DNA from: a bacterium | Lineage (GTDB): Bacteria > Planctomycetota > UBA1135 > UBA2386 | DNA length: 64,000 bases | Assembly: GCA_024743115.1 (NCBI GenBank) | Contig: JANSXC010000019.1 | Span: 1 to 64,000 of the forward strand | Direction: 5' to 3' | In this document: positions 51,867-61,084 of the stretch, in pieces | How the letters are laid out: every line of letters starts with the position of its first letter | Numbering within the stretch: position 1 is the stretch's first letter | Translations under genes and position numbers: made by a program | Notes under the pieces: model-generated | What the model was told of the DNA's origin: nothing | Databases searched by the model: none | The model's input: only the letters and a program-made list of their open reading frames with translations

Positions 51867-53636
51867 ATGAGAACCGTCGACTGGGTCGTCTTCCTGCTGT
51901 TCATCGCCTACGTCGTCTGGGACGGCATGCGGCGCGCGTCGACGAGCAAGGATCTCGAAGGCTACTACGCGGGCGGGCGCCAGATTCCATGGTGGGCTGC
52001 CGGCCTGTCGATCATGGCGACGCAAGCCAGCGCGATCACGGTGATCGGCACGACCGGCCAGGGTCACGACGGCGGAGTCGGGTTCGTGCAGGTCTACTTC
52101 GGCCTGCCGTTCGCGATGATCCTGCTGTGCATCTTCCTGGTGCCGCTCTACCGCAGCCGCGCGATCCTCACGCCGTACGAGTATCTCGAGGAGCGTTTCA
52201 GTCCGCTGACCCGCGCGCTCGCCAACCTCGTCTTTCTCGCCTCGCGTTGCCTCGCGCTCGGCGTCGTGATCTACGCGCCATCGGTCGCACTCAGCGCGAT
52301 GATCGGGATCGAGACGACGACGGCGACGTTCGTGATCGGCACTCTGACGACGATATACACGATGGTCGGCGGCGTCGCGGCCGTGGTGTGGACCGACGTC
52401 AAGCAGATGACGGTCATCATTCTGGGCCTGCTGTTCGTCTGCTGGCTCCTGCTCAGCGACCTGTTCACGCATTTCTCATTCGGGCAGATCCTTGATCTCG
52501 CCGGCGCGGCCGGGAAGCTCAACGCCGTCGATGTCGTGCCGGCCGCCACCGAGCTCGTGCCGCGAACCCACGCCGCCGTCGAAGCAGCCGCCGAATCGGG
52601 CGCCGCAACCCAGCCGAGCTTCTGGGAGAACAAGTACAACCTCTGGTCCGGTGTCCTGGGCGGGTTGTTCCTGCACCTCAGCTACTTCGGCTGCGACCAC
52701 AGTCAGGCTCAGCGGCTCCTCACCAGCAAGGATGCGCGCAGCAGCCGGCTCAGCCTGCTGCTTTCCGCATTCGCCAAGGTGCCGATGCAGGTGTTCGTGC
52801 TCTTCCTCGGCGTGCTAATGTGGCTGTCGTACTCGGTCAACGGCCAACCGCTGCACTTCAAGTCGGTGCACCAGGAACGCGCCACGAGCCCCGAGTTCGC
52901 GACCGCCGTGGCGGAGGTCAAGCAGAGCTTCGACCTCGCGATCGTCGAACGGCGCGACCTGATGCTGCGGCTCGCAGCACTGCCTGACGGGCCGACGAGC
53001 AACCCGGAGCTACTGCGGGACTACCAGGATGCCGTCGCGGAGGTCGACGCGCTCCGCCGCGACGCGCGGCTCGCCGTGATCCTGCCGGACTCCGAAGGCA
53101 AGAAGAAGGACGAGACCGACCGCAACGACATCTTCTGTCGCTTCATCCTCGACCAGCTGCCGCCGATCGTTCTCGGGCTCGTGATCGCGGCGATCTTCGC
53201 GGCGGCGATGTCCAGCATCGACTCGGTGCTCAACGCACTCAGCGCAGCAACGATCGTCGACCACTATCGTCGCTGGATACGACCACAGTGCAGCGAGGCC
53301 CACGCGCTGCGTGCGGGCCGCTTCGTGACCCTGTTCTGGGGACTCGTCGCGACGCTCATGGCGACGTTCTTCGGCAAGGGCGGCAGCGTGATCGAACTCA
53401 TCAACCGCGTCGGCTCGTTCTTCTACGGCTCGCTGCTCGGCATCTTCGCGCTCGCGCTGTTCGTGCCCCGCGCCGGTCGGCTCGCCGGACCCGCGGGACT
53501 CGTCGCCGGAATGGCCGCCGTGCTCGCGGTGCACTTCACGGTCAAGGTCGAGTTTCTCTGGTACAACGTCATCGGCTGTGTCGCGGTGCTCGTCGTCGGC
53601 GGCCTCGTCGCGCTCGTCGAACCGCGCCGCCGGTGA
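51867..53636 (+). CDS. Sodium:solute symporter (SSS family)
   Basis: A 589-residue integral membrane protein with about 13 hydrophobic segments. SSS features: YYAGGRQIPWWAAGLSIMATQASAITVIG at the start (key pieces AGGRQIPWW and ATQASAITVIG), the GHDGGVGFVQVYFGLP turn, TPYEYLEERF (typical of SSS) and TIYTMVGGVAAVVWTDVKQ. A soluble insertion of about 100 residues lies between helices (about 340-440), with a helical and charged character. The substrate (sugar, amino acid, urea or similar) cannot be read from the sequence. It is preceded by a small membrane protein and converges with the next gene. Confidence 0.9.
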   Translation: MRTVDWVVFLLFIAYVVWDGMRRASTSKDLEGYYAGGRQIPWWAAGLSIMATQASAITVIGTTGQGHDGGVGFVQVYFGLPFAMILLCIFLVPLYRSRAILTPYEYLEERFSPLTRALANLVFLASRCLALGVVIYAPSVALSAMIGIETTTATFVIGTLTTIYTMVGGVAAVVWTDVKQMTVIILGLLFVCWLLLSDLFTHFSFGQILDLAGAAGKLNAVDVVPAATELVPRTHAAVEAAAESGAATQPSFWENKYNLWSGVLGGLFLHLSYFGCDHSQAQRLLTSKDARSSRLSLLLSAFAKVPMQVFVLFLGVLMWLSYSVNGQPLHFKSVHQERATSPEFATAVAEVKQSFDLAIVERRDLMLRLAALPDGPTSNPELLRDYQDAVAEVDALRRDARLAVILPDSEGKKKDETDRNDIFCRFILDQLPPIVLGLVIAAIFAAAMSSIDSVLNALSAATIVDHYRRWIRPQCSEAHALRAGRFVTLFWGLVATLMATFFGKGGSVIELINRVGSFFYGSLLGIFALALFVPRAGRLAGPAGLVAGMAAVLAVHFTVKVEFLWYNVIGCVAVLVVGGLVALVEPRRR

Positions 53637-53671
53637 GCGACTCGGTCCGCGCCCGACCCGGCACGCACCAA

Positions 53672-55162
53672 TCAGTACGCGCCGATCGTCAGACGCAGCG
53701 CGTTGGAAGCACTGAGCGCGGTGAGTGCTCCCTGCAAGAACTCGCCCTGGACCACCTGATGCTCGAGCCGGATTCCGACGAAGGCTGGATCGGCAGGCAC
53801 GTTCAGCGCGAAGTCCAGCTCACCTGCGGCCGGCACCGCGAGCACCACCGCGTCAGTCGTCGCGAGGAGGCTGCAGTTCGGCAACCCCGCCGGGTGCACT
53901 TGTGCCAGAGGCAGGCTCTGTTGCGCGAGCCCTACGACGATGGCCGCGAGCGCCCCTGACGCGAAACCGGTCGCGTGTGATCGGAACGTCGCCCCGGTCC
54001 ACGGCAAGTCACTCGCGACGAGGTCGACGGGACCTGCGGTACCGACGCACGTCGTCGGTACCGGAGCCGCGGCCGCCGGACAGTTGGTGACGAGCCGGAA
54101 CGCTCCCTGCGAGTGGGTCGGCCCGGTGCCAGTGACCGCGCCGACGACCGCGAAGTCGTCGCCACGCCACACCAGATCGTAAGCCGGCGCGGCGGCAACC
54201 GACGTCACGGCAGACCACGCGGCACCGTCCCAGCGGGCGATACCGTTGGCCGGTCCACTACCTGCCCACGTGAAGCTTCCCACCACGATGAGATCACCGT
54301 TCGGCGCCTCCTCGATGCCATCCACCGCAGCGCTGACTCCCGTCCCGAGCGCCGACCACGAAGTCCCGTCCCACCGCGCGATGTTCGACACCGGATTGCC
54401 ACCGGCCATCGTGAGGATGCCCCCAACGATGAGATCGCCGTTGGCACACTCCTTCACCGCCAACGGCAACCCGCTGATCCCCGCCCCTAGCGGTTGCCAA
54501 CTGACGCCATCGAACACCGCAATCCCGAATCTCGGGATCAGCGACTCCCAGGTGAATCCACCGGCGGCGATCAAGCGCCCATCCGACAGGAACGTGAGGC
54601 AAACAATCGGTCCGTTGAACAGACCTGGCAGACCGACCCAACTGGCGCCGTCCCAGCGCAGCAGGTTCGCAAGGCCGGTCCCCGGCCGATAGGAATCGCT
54701 CACCAACTGGCCATCGGGCTGGATCGCGAGCCGCTGGGGCCGCGTCCCCGGCACCGGCGCCGCGCCCGAGCCGATCGGCTGCCAGGCCGCGCCATCCCAG
54801 CGCGCGAGTCCGAGTGCAGTCTGCCCGTTCACGATCGTGAAGTGGCCAACCGCGTACAGGTCGCCGTTCCGCCCAATCTGCAAGTCGGTCACGGTCCCAT
54901 TGAAGCCGGCACCGAGCCCCTGCCACGTCGTGCCGTCCCACGCCGCAACATGGTTGACGATCTGGCCGCCGGCCCTGCCGAAGTAGCCACCGACCGCAAG
55001 GCGACCATCCGACATCACGACTGCCGAGGAGCCAAAGGTCGAACCGGGTCCTGACAGGCCGCCCCCCATCGGGGCGACAGCCAGCCCGCACTGCGCCGCA
55101 GCCGCGCTCCCGAACCAGATCAGAACAGCGAACAGAGCGATGCAGCAGCGATGTCTCGTCAT
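53672..55162 (-). CDS. Secreted beta-propeller protein A with C-terminal module
   Basis: ATG 55162 follows GGAG and gives a signal peptide (MTRHRCCIALFAVLIWFGSA); longer in-frame starts are rejected. About 496 residues. Seven or so repeats of about 45-50 residues contain the pattern VAxWDGxxWxxLGxG and (L/I)xxGGxFxxAGG, spelled here as AAWDGTTWQGLGAG, ARWDGAAWQPIG, IARWDGTSWSALGTG and similar. They form a beta propeller. Residues about 370-496 are the lineage C-terminal module (VDLVASDLPW, LPLAQVHPAGLPNC, FVGIRLEHQVVQGE). Third in a row of three paralogs; probably on the cell surface. Confidence 0.82.
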   Translation of the reverse strand: MTRHRCCIALFAVLIWFGSAAAAQCGLAVAPMGGGLSGPGSTFGSSAVVMSDGRLAVGGYFGRAGGQIVNHVAAWDGTTWQGLGAGFNGTVTDLQIGRNGDLYAVGHFTIVNGQTALGLARWDGAAWQPIGSGAAPVPGTRPQRLAIQPDGQLVSDSYRPGTGLANLLRWDGASWVGLPGLFNGPIVCLTFLSDGRLIAAGGFTWESLIPRFGIAVFDGVSWQPLGAGISGLPLAVKECANGDLIVGGILTMAGGNPVSNIARWDGTSWSALGTGVSAAVDGIEEAPNGDLIVVGSFTWAGSGPANGIARWDGAAWSAVTSVAAAPAYDLVWRGDDFAVVGAVTGTGPTHSQGAFRLVTNCPAAAAPVPTTCVGTAGPVDLVASDLPWTGATFRSHATGFASGALAAIVVGLAQQSLPLAQVHPAGLPNCSLLATTDAVVLAVPAAGELDFALNVPADPAFVGIRLEHQVVQGEFLQGALTALSASNALRLTIGAY

Positions 55163-55246
55163 GAATCTCCGACGTCCGACTTGGTCCACATGGTAGACAG
55201 CCCCCGCACGTTCGGTGACCGGGCGGGGAGCGGAACTCACCTACAT

Positions 55247-56791
55247 TCAGAACGCGCCGACGGTCAGCGTCAGCGCGTTCGAACTGCTGAGCGACACGAC
55301 GGCACCACGTGACAGCTCACCTTGCAGGAACTGATGCTCGAACTGCACACCGATCAACGCCGCGGCATTCGGCACCAGGACGCGGCTGCTCGCAACGCCC
55401 CCGTTCGCGAACGAGAACTCGGTGGTGTCGTCGCTGACGAGCAGGTCGCAGCCCGCGATCCCGGTCGGGTGCAGGCTCGCGAGCGCGACGTTCTGCTGCT
55501 GCAGACCGAACACCGCCACCGCCAGGGCGTTCGCAGCGAAGCCGGAACACGTCGCGCGGAACTCGCCACCGAGCCACGGCAGTTCGTCCGTAGCGAGCGT
55601 GAGCGCACCCGCCGGGCCGACGCACGCCGTCGACGTCGTCGCGGATCCGGCGCCACACGTGGTCGTAAGTAGCGCCGCACCGCGTGAAGTGGCGCCCCCC
55701 AGGCCGAAGAAGAAACCGGCGCACACCAGCTGGCCCGACGACAACCACGCCATGTCGCGGATGCTCGCGCTCGCCCCCGATCCCAACGCGGACCACGCGC
55801 CGTCGAACCGCGCCATCAGACTGACGCTCGCGCTGCCGGCTTGCGTGAAGTCACCGGCGGCGAGGATGTCACCAGCTGGCGTGACCACGAGCCCCATCAC
55901 CGCATTGTTGACGCCGCCGCCGACCGAGCTCCAACTGGCACCGTCCCAGCGTGCGATGCACGTGGCCGGCGCCCCGCCAGCATCACTGAAGTAGCCACCT
56001 ACGATCAGGTCGCCGTTCGGATGCAGCGCGATCGCATCGACGAAGCGTTGCGGCAAGGTCGAAGTGATCCCGGTCCCGAAGCCGGACCAGCTGCTGCCGT
56101 TCCATCGCGCGATCCCGTTTGCCGAGACGTTGCCAACACTCGAGAAGAATCCGCCCGCGACCAGATCACCGTTCGGTAGCACGACGAGCCGGCGGATGAC
56201 GTGATCGAACGTCGCCGTCGGACCGCCGAGCGCGCTCCAAGTCGAACCGTCCCAACGCATGACCTGACTCGTGTAACTGCCGCCGCCGAGGTTGATGTTG
56301 CCGTCACTCACGAGATCGCCGTTCGGCATGACGGCGATGGCCGTGAAGTTGGTGTAGTGACTCGTAACCGGTGCCGTGCCGTTGCCGATCGCATGCCAGG
56401 CCGTACCGTCCCAGCGCGCCAGATGCTCGGCGGCGACCCCGCCGGCCGTGCTGAAGTTCCCGCTCGCATAGAGGTCCCCGTTGCTCGCGAACGCGAGGTC
56501 GGCGACCCAGTCGTCCATGCCGGTGCCCAACGACTGCCAGCCCGCATCGTCCCAGCGAGCGATTCGGTTACAGGTCACGCCGCCGGCGGTCGTGAAGATG
56601 CCCCCGACCACGGCGCCACCGTCGGGCGCGGCAGCCGCGCAGTAGCCGCGCCCGCCGAAGAACCCGCCGCCCGCCAGACCGTTGGCCATCGGCGCTCCGG
56701 GGTTGGTGCACTGCCCGGGCAGCGCCGTGGCAGCAGCAAGCGCACCCGCGACAAGAAGGGTGGCAGGAGAGGGTCGTGACGCTCGTTTCAT
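55247..56791 (-). CDS. Secreted beta-propeller protein B with C-terminal module
   Basis: A 514-residue paralog of the two neighbours. Signal peptide residues 1-25 (MKRASRPSPATLLVAGALAAA). Repeats of about 47 residues with VGGIFTTAGGVTCNRIARWDDA, SGNFSTAGGVAAEHLARWDG, AGGFFSSVGNVSANGIARWNG, VGGYFSDAGGAPATCIARWDG fold into a propeller of six or seven blades. The last 130 residues (LTLATDELPWLGGEF, LHPTGIAGCDLL, LIGVQFEHQFLQGEL, ALTLTVGAF) are the lineage module. All three genes are on the same strand with gaps of about 85 bases, and each starts behind a GGAG site. Confidence 0.84.
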   Translation of the reverse strand: MKRASRPSPATLLVAGALAAATALPGQCTNPGAPMANGLAGGGFFGGRGYCAAAAPDGGAVVGGIFTTAGGVTCNRIARWDDAGWQSLGTGMDDWVADLAFASNGDLYASGNFSTAGGVAAEHLARWDGTAWHAIGNGTAPVTSHYTNFTAIAVMPNGDLVSDGNINLGGGSYTSQVMRWDGSTWSALGGPTATFDHVIRRLVVLPNGDLVAGGFFSSVGNVSANGIARWNGSSWSGFGTGITSTLPQRFVDAIALHPNGDLIVGGYFSDAGGAPATCIARWDGASWSSVGGGVNNAVMGLVVTPAGDILAAGDFTQAGSASVSLMARFDGAWSALGSGASASIRDMAWLSSGQLVCAGFFFGLGGATSRGAALLTTTCGAGSATTSTACVGPAGALTLATDELPWLGGEFRATCSGFAANALAVAVFGLQQQNVALASLHPTGIAGCDLLVSDDTTEFSFANGGVASSRVLVPNAAALIGVQFEHQFLQGELSRGAVVSLSSSNALTLTVGAF

Positions 56792-56878
56792 CGTGAATCG
56801 AGGGGTCCGGCACGCGCACCCCGTAACACCAGATCTCGAAAAACCGGCTGCAGTGCCCGGACGCGAGATGGCCGAACC

Positions 56879-58429
56879 TCAGAAGGCACCGACCGTGAGA
56901 TGCAGTGCATTCGAGCTGCTCAACGACACGACCGCGCCCTGCGAGAGTTCGCCTTGCAGGACCTGGTGCCAGAACTGCAGGCCGAGCAAGGGCACCGCGA
57001 ACGGCACCCGCACACCGAGCCTCGCCGCCCCGCCCTGGACGGCCATGAACGAGGAGATCTCCGCGTGAACGAGCAGGTCACAGTTGGGCCGCCCGATCGG
57101 GTGCACGTGGCGCAGCGGCACCGTGCGCTGCTTCGCCCCGAACACCGCCAGCGCGAGCGCGTTCGGCGCGAACCCAGTGCACGCGACATCGAACGTACTG
57201 CCGATCCACGGCAACTCTTCGGCGCGGAGTCGCAGCGCTCCGGCCGGGCCGACGCAGCCCGTCGGCAGCGGCGCGGCGAATGCTGCACAGGAACTGGTGA
57301 GCGCCGCGACGCCCGGCGACGTCACGGCCCCCAGTGTCCCGAACTCGCCGCCCGCGATGAGTTCCCCGGTCGGCAGCCACAGCAGATCGGTCACCGTGCC
57401 ATCGGCGCCGGCTCCGACCGGACGCCAGGTCGCCCCGTCGAAGCGCGCAATCCGGTCGACTCGCGCGGGGCCGGCCTTGGTGAACTCGCCGGCAGCCACG
57501 ACGTCGCCGTTCGGCGCCAATGCGAGCCCGAGCACCGCGCGGTTGACCCCCGCCTGCATCGCGTGCCAACCCGCACCGTCCCACCGCGCAATGCAGTTGG
57601 CCAGCAAGCCACCGGCCGCAGTGAAACTGCCAGCCACGATCAGGTCACCGCTCGGGCGTTCGAGAATCTCGTCGACGTAGCGCGGCCCGACGGTCGCCGC
57701 GACACCGGCACCGAGCCCCGACCAGGCCATGCCATCCCAGCGCGCGACACCCGCGGCGGCAACCGCGCCAACCCGCGCGAAGTAGCCACCCGCGACCACG
57801 TCACCGTTGGCCAGAACGGTGAGCGTGCGCACCCGGTCGTCGAACACGGCAGTCGCACCGCCGAGTACCGTCCAACTCGAGCCGTCCCATCGCATCACGC
57901 TGCTGGCGTGCCCACCGCCCACGAGATCGATGTTGCCATCACTGATCAGGTCGCCGTTCGGCAGCACTGCCACCGCGGTGAACTCGGCCGCGTGACCAAG
58001 GACCGGCGGCGTGCCAGCGCCGATCGCATGCCACCCGACACCGTCCCAGCGCGCCAGGTGTTGCGCGGCGATCCCACCGGCCATGGTGAAGCGCCCGCTC
58101 GCAAACACATCACCGCCCGGCCCGACCACCAGATCGAGCACCTGCCCATCGAGACCGGCGCCGAGCGCGTGCCAGGCTGTTCCGTCCCAGCGCGCGACCC
58201 GGTTCGCGGCCACCCCGCCGGCACTCGTGAACTCCCCGCCCACGACGACGTCGTTATCCCGCAGCCGCACGAGGCACGCAGCACACCCGCCGGCCGAGCC
58301 CCCCCGGGCCAGCCCGGTCGCCATCGCCGCACCGGGATTCGCGCACTGACAAGGGGCGAACAGGGCAGTGGCAAGCGCGACGGCGAAAGCCAACAGCACT
58401 GTCGAACGAAAACGGAATCGGTTGCACAT
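56879..58429 (-). CDS. Secreted beta-propeller protein C with C-terminal module
   Basis: ATG 58429 follows GGAG and gives a signal peptide (MCNRFRFRSTVLLAFAVAL). About 516 residues. The repeats are close to those of paralog B: VGGEFTSAGGVAANRVARWDG, SGRFTMAGGIAAQHLARWDG, AGGYFARVGAVAAAGVARWDG, AGSFTAAGGLLANCIARWDG. The C-terminal module is complete (LRLRAEELPWIG, HPIGRPNCDLL, LLGLQFWHQVLQGEL, ALHLTVGAF). Closest to B, so B and C are the most recent duplicates. Divergent from the M14 carboxypeptidase gene with a 191-base gap; the two may share a control region. Confidence 0.84.
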   Translation of the reverse strand: MCNRFRFRSTVLLAFAVALATALFAPCQCANPGAAMATGLARGGSAGGCAACLVRLRDNDVVVGGEFTSAGGVAANRVARWDGTAWHALGAGLDGQVLDLVVGPGGDVFASGRFTMAGGIAAQHLARWDGVGWHAIGAGTPPVLGHAAEFTAVAVLPNGDLISDGNIDLVGGGHASSVMRWDGSSWTVLGGATAVFDDRVRTLTVLANGDVVAGGYFARVGAVAAAGVARWDGMAWSGLGAGVAATVGPRYVDEILERPSGDLIVAGSFTAAGGLLANCIARWDGAGWHAMQAGVNRAVLGLALAPNGDVVAAGEFTKAGPARVDRIARFDGATWRPVGAGADGTVTDLLWLPTGELIAGGEFGTLGAVTSPGVAALTSSCAAFAAPLPTGCVGPAGALRLRAEELPWIGSTFDVACTGFAPNALALAVFGAKQRTVPLRHVHPIGRPNCDLLVHAEISSFMAVQGGAARLGVRVPFAVPLLGLQFWHQVLQGELSQGAVVSLSSSNALHLTVGAF

Positions 58430-58620
58430 GGCATCTCCACGAGTCCAGGGGAGCAGGCCGTGACACCGAGAGTCCGCTACCAGCGCCCAAAGGGTGGCGC
58501 CGGGCCCATGTCGCCGTAACACGAAATCCGATCGACTTCGGGCCCCATGGCTCCCGCCAGCCGCGCCCGCGCGTAGACTTCTCCAGTCTGCTCCCCGCGC
58601 TGCTCCGCCCCGAGTCCCCC

Positions 58621-61005
58621 ATGCCACGCACCTCTCTCGCCGCGCTCGCGGCCACCGTCCTCGCCGGTTCCTTGGCCGCGCAGATCCCGGGCTTCCCGAC
58701 CTACGCCGACATGGTCACGCAGATGACCAACGCGGCGAACAACAACCCGTCGATCTGCCAGCTCGTCAACATCTCGCAGGTCTATGGCCCTGGTTCTACG
58801 CAGGGCAACAACGACATCTACGCCGTCAAGATCTCCGACAACGTCGCCACCAGCGAGGACGAGCCGAGGTTCCTGATCGTCTCGTCGCACCACTCCAACG
58901 AGTACGGCACGCCGATCGTCGCGCTCCACGCGATCGATCAGTTCCTAAACAACTACGGTAGCGACCCGCGGATCACGGCGCTCGTGAACGAGTACGAGAT
59001 CTGGATCGCACCCTGCTGGAACCCGGACGGCTACCCGACGAGTCGCAACAACAACAGCGGCGTCGACCTCAACCGCAACTATCCGTACTCGTGGGCGAGC
59101 CCCTGCAACTCGGGGTTGCGCGGTCCGAGTGCGGCTTCGGAGATCGAGACGCAGTCGATGCTCGCGTTCTCGGAGGCCGAGCGGTTCACGAAGGTGCTCG
59201 ACTACCACAGCTCCGGTCGGGAAGTGCTGTACGGCTACGATCAGGCCTGTGGCAATCACGTATTCGCGAGCTGGATGCTCGCCGAAGCGACCGCACTATC
59301 CACGGCCTCCGGCTACGGCGGCCAGACGCGCGGCCCGAGTTCGGACGGCGAGCACTACGAACACCAGATCGGCCACTACAGCAACTACGCGTTCCTGACC
59401 GAGATCAGCAACACGCAGTCGCCGTCACGCGCAAGCGCCGACGCCGAGGCTGCGCAGGTCTGGCCGGGCACGCTCTGGATGCTCGAGCGCGCCATTCCGG
59501 TCTGGGGCCGCGTGACGGATTCGGTCACGGGCCTGCCCCTCGAAGCGCAGATCACCTACCCGAGCGCGCCGTTCACCAAGGGCGAGCAGAACCGTAGCGA
59601 CCCGAGCAACGGCCGCTACCACGCGTTCCTACCCGCCGGCCCGCACTCGATCCGGTTCGAGCTGCCTGGCTACCAGCCCGTGCAGATCAACGTCAACGTC
59701 ACGGCGAACACGAGTCAGCAGTTCGACGTGCAGATGACGCCGCCCGGCCTGTCGTTCTCGTACCCCACCGGCCTGCCGACGTCGGTCGACCCAGCCGGCG
59801 GCACGAAGATCCGCGTCGACGTCGCCGCGGCGAACCAGACCCCGGTCACGAACTCGGGTCGCGTCATCGTGCAGTCGCAGAACGGCACGCAGATGCTCGC
59901 GATGACCGAACTCGCGCCCAACAGCTACGAGGCGGAGCTGCCCGGCTTCACCTGCGACGATGACGTGACGATCACGTTCGAGGCCGACGACACCAACGCG
60001 GCGACGTGGCAGACGATCCCGATCGTGGTGCCGACCGCGACGATGGTCAGCGTCACGTCGAGCAACCCGTTCGAGGTCGCGTCGGGCTGGACCGGCGGCC
60101 AGCCGGGCGACACCGCGATCCGCGGCCAATGGAACCGCATGGATCCCCAGCCGACGGCCGCGCAGCCCGGCGACGACCACACGCCGGCCGGCACGCAGTG
60201 CTGGGTGACGAACGGCTTCGCCGGCACCTCGATCGGCGCCAACGATATCGACGGTGGATTCACGACACTGATCTCGCCGGCGCTCGACTTCAGCAGCTCT
60301 CCCGATGCCTACGTCAGCTACTGGCGCTGGTTCTCCAACAACCAGAACGGTCAGCGCGACGACGACTTCCGCGTCGACATCTCGGGCAACAACGGTGCGA
60401 CCTGGGTCAACGCCGAGACCGTCGCCGCCAACAGCAACGAGGCCACGGGCGGCTGGTACCAGCACGCGTTCAAGGTCAGTGACTTCGTCACGCCGAGCGC
60501 GCAGGTGCGGATCCGTTTCGTCGCCAAGGACGATGCCCCGGGTTCGATCGTCGAGGCCGCCATCGACGACTTCGAGATCTTCACCGTCGACTGTGACGGC
60601 GAAGTAGCACGCGGCGGCAGCGGTTGCCCCGACAGCACGAATGCGACGCTGCGCGTTCAGCAGACCGGTTCGACCCACCTCGGCTCGACGTTCGAGATCG
60701 CGGTGGAGAGCGGCGTCATGTTGCCGTCGTTCCTGAATGCTGGTTTCGGCGACTCGAACTGGCAGGGGCAGAACCTGCCGGCCCCGATCCCTGGCACGGG
60801 CATCCCGGGCTGCAACATCTCGATCGAGGCCGACATCTCGCTCGGCCTGTTGCCGTTCGGCGGCGCCCTGCCGACGACCGTGCCGAACGCCGGTTCGTTC
60901 GTCGGGCTGTCGCTGTTCTGGCAGGGCGTGATCTTCGACCCCGCGCTGGCCACGCCCACCACGCTCGCGTCGTCGGACAACCTGCGCACGACGATCGGCA
61001 GCTGA
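58621..61005 (+). CDS. Secreted M14-family zinc carboxypeptidase
   Basis: A 794-residue exported peptidase. The signal peptide is residues 1-20. The M14 domain spans about 25-290: zinc ligands His91 and Glu94 in SHHSNEYGTP, third ligand in VLDYHSSG, Asn-Arg in DLNRNYPYSW, and the catalytic Glu in FLTEISN. A CarboxypepD_reg beta-sandwich follows (about 295-375, GRVTDSVTGLPLEAQITYP), then a MAM-like jellyroll region (about 480-660, SPDAYVSYWRWFSNNQNGQRDDDF), and the lineage C-terminal module (LRVQQTGSTHLGSTFEI, GIPGCNISIE, FVGLSLFWQGVI). It should cleave C-terminal residues of extracellular peptides. Confidence 0.92.
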   Translation: MPRTSLAALAATVLAGSLAAQIPGFPTYADMVTQMTNAANNNPSICQLVNISQVYGPGSTQGNNDIYAVKISDNVATSEDEPRFLIVSSHHSNEYGTPIVALHAIDQFLNNYGSDPRITALVNEYEIWIAPCWNPDGYPTSRNNNSGVDLNRNYPYSWASPCNSGLRGPSAASEIETQSMLAFSEAERFTKVLDYHSSGREVLYGYDQACGNHVFASWMLAEATALSTASGYGGQTRGPSSDGEHYEHQIGHYSNYAFLTEISNTQSPSRASADAEAAQVWPGTLWMLERAIPVWGRVTDSVTGLPLEAQITYPSAPFTKGEQNRSDPSNGRYHAFLPAGPHSIRFELPGYQPVQINVNVTANTSQQFDVQMTPPGLSFSYPTGLPTSVDPAGGTKIRVDVAAANQTPVTNSGRVIVQSQNGTQMLAMTELAPNSYEAELPGFTCDDDVTITFEADDTNAATWQTIPIVVPTATMVSVTSSNPFEVASGWTGGQPGDTAIRGQWNRMDPQPTAAQPGDDHTPAGTQCWVTNGFAGTSIGANDIDGGFTTLISPALDFSSSPDAYVSYWRWFSNNQNGQRDDDFRVDISGNNGATWVNAETVAANSNEATGGWYQHAFKVSDFVTPSAQVRIRFVAKDDAPGSIVEAAIDDFEIFTVDCDGEVARGGSGCPDSTNATLRVQQTGSTHLGSTFEIAVESGVMLPSFLNAGFGDSNWQGQNLPAPIPGTGIPGCNISIEADISLGLLPFGGALPTTVPNAGSFVGLSLFWQGVIFDPALATPTTLASSDNLRTTIGS

Positions 61006-61012
61006 CCGGGCA

Positions 61013-61074
61013 GCCCCGCCCACGGGCAAATACCGTGGGCGGGGCCGCGCCGGCCACGGGCAGATACCGTGGCC
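61013..61074. terminator. Twin GC-rich hairpins between convergent genes
   Basis: Two hairpins lie one behind the other: 13-bp stem GCCCCGCCCACGG / CCGTGGGCGGGGC with loop GCAAATA (61013-61045), and 8-bp stem GGCCACGG / CCGTGGCC with loop GCAGATA (61052-61074). Near-identical loops and shared CCACGG/CCGTGG ends suggest that one arose by duplication. They sit in the 79-base gap between the M14 gene and metB, which converge, and should stop transcription from both sides. No T-tract. Confidence 0.6.
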
Positions 61075-61084
61075 GTCAAGCGGC

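Noticed and set aside
56900..58519. 539-residue plus-strand frame opposite propeller protein C
   Set aside because: Antisense shadow; the minus-strand frame has a signal peptide, repeats and a ribosome binding site.
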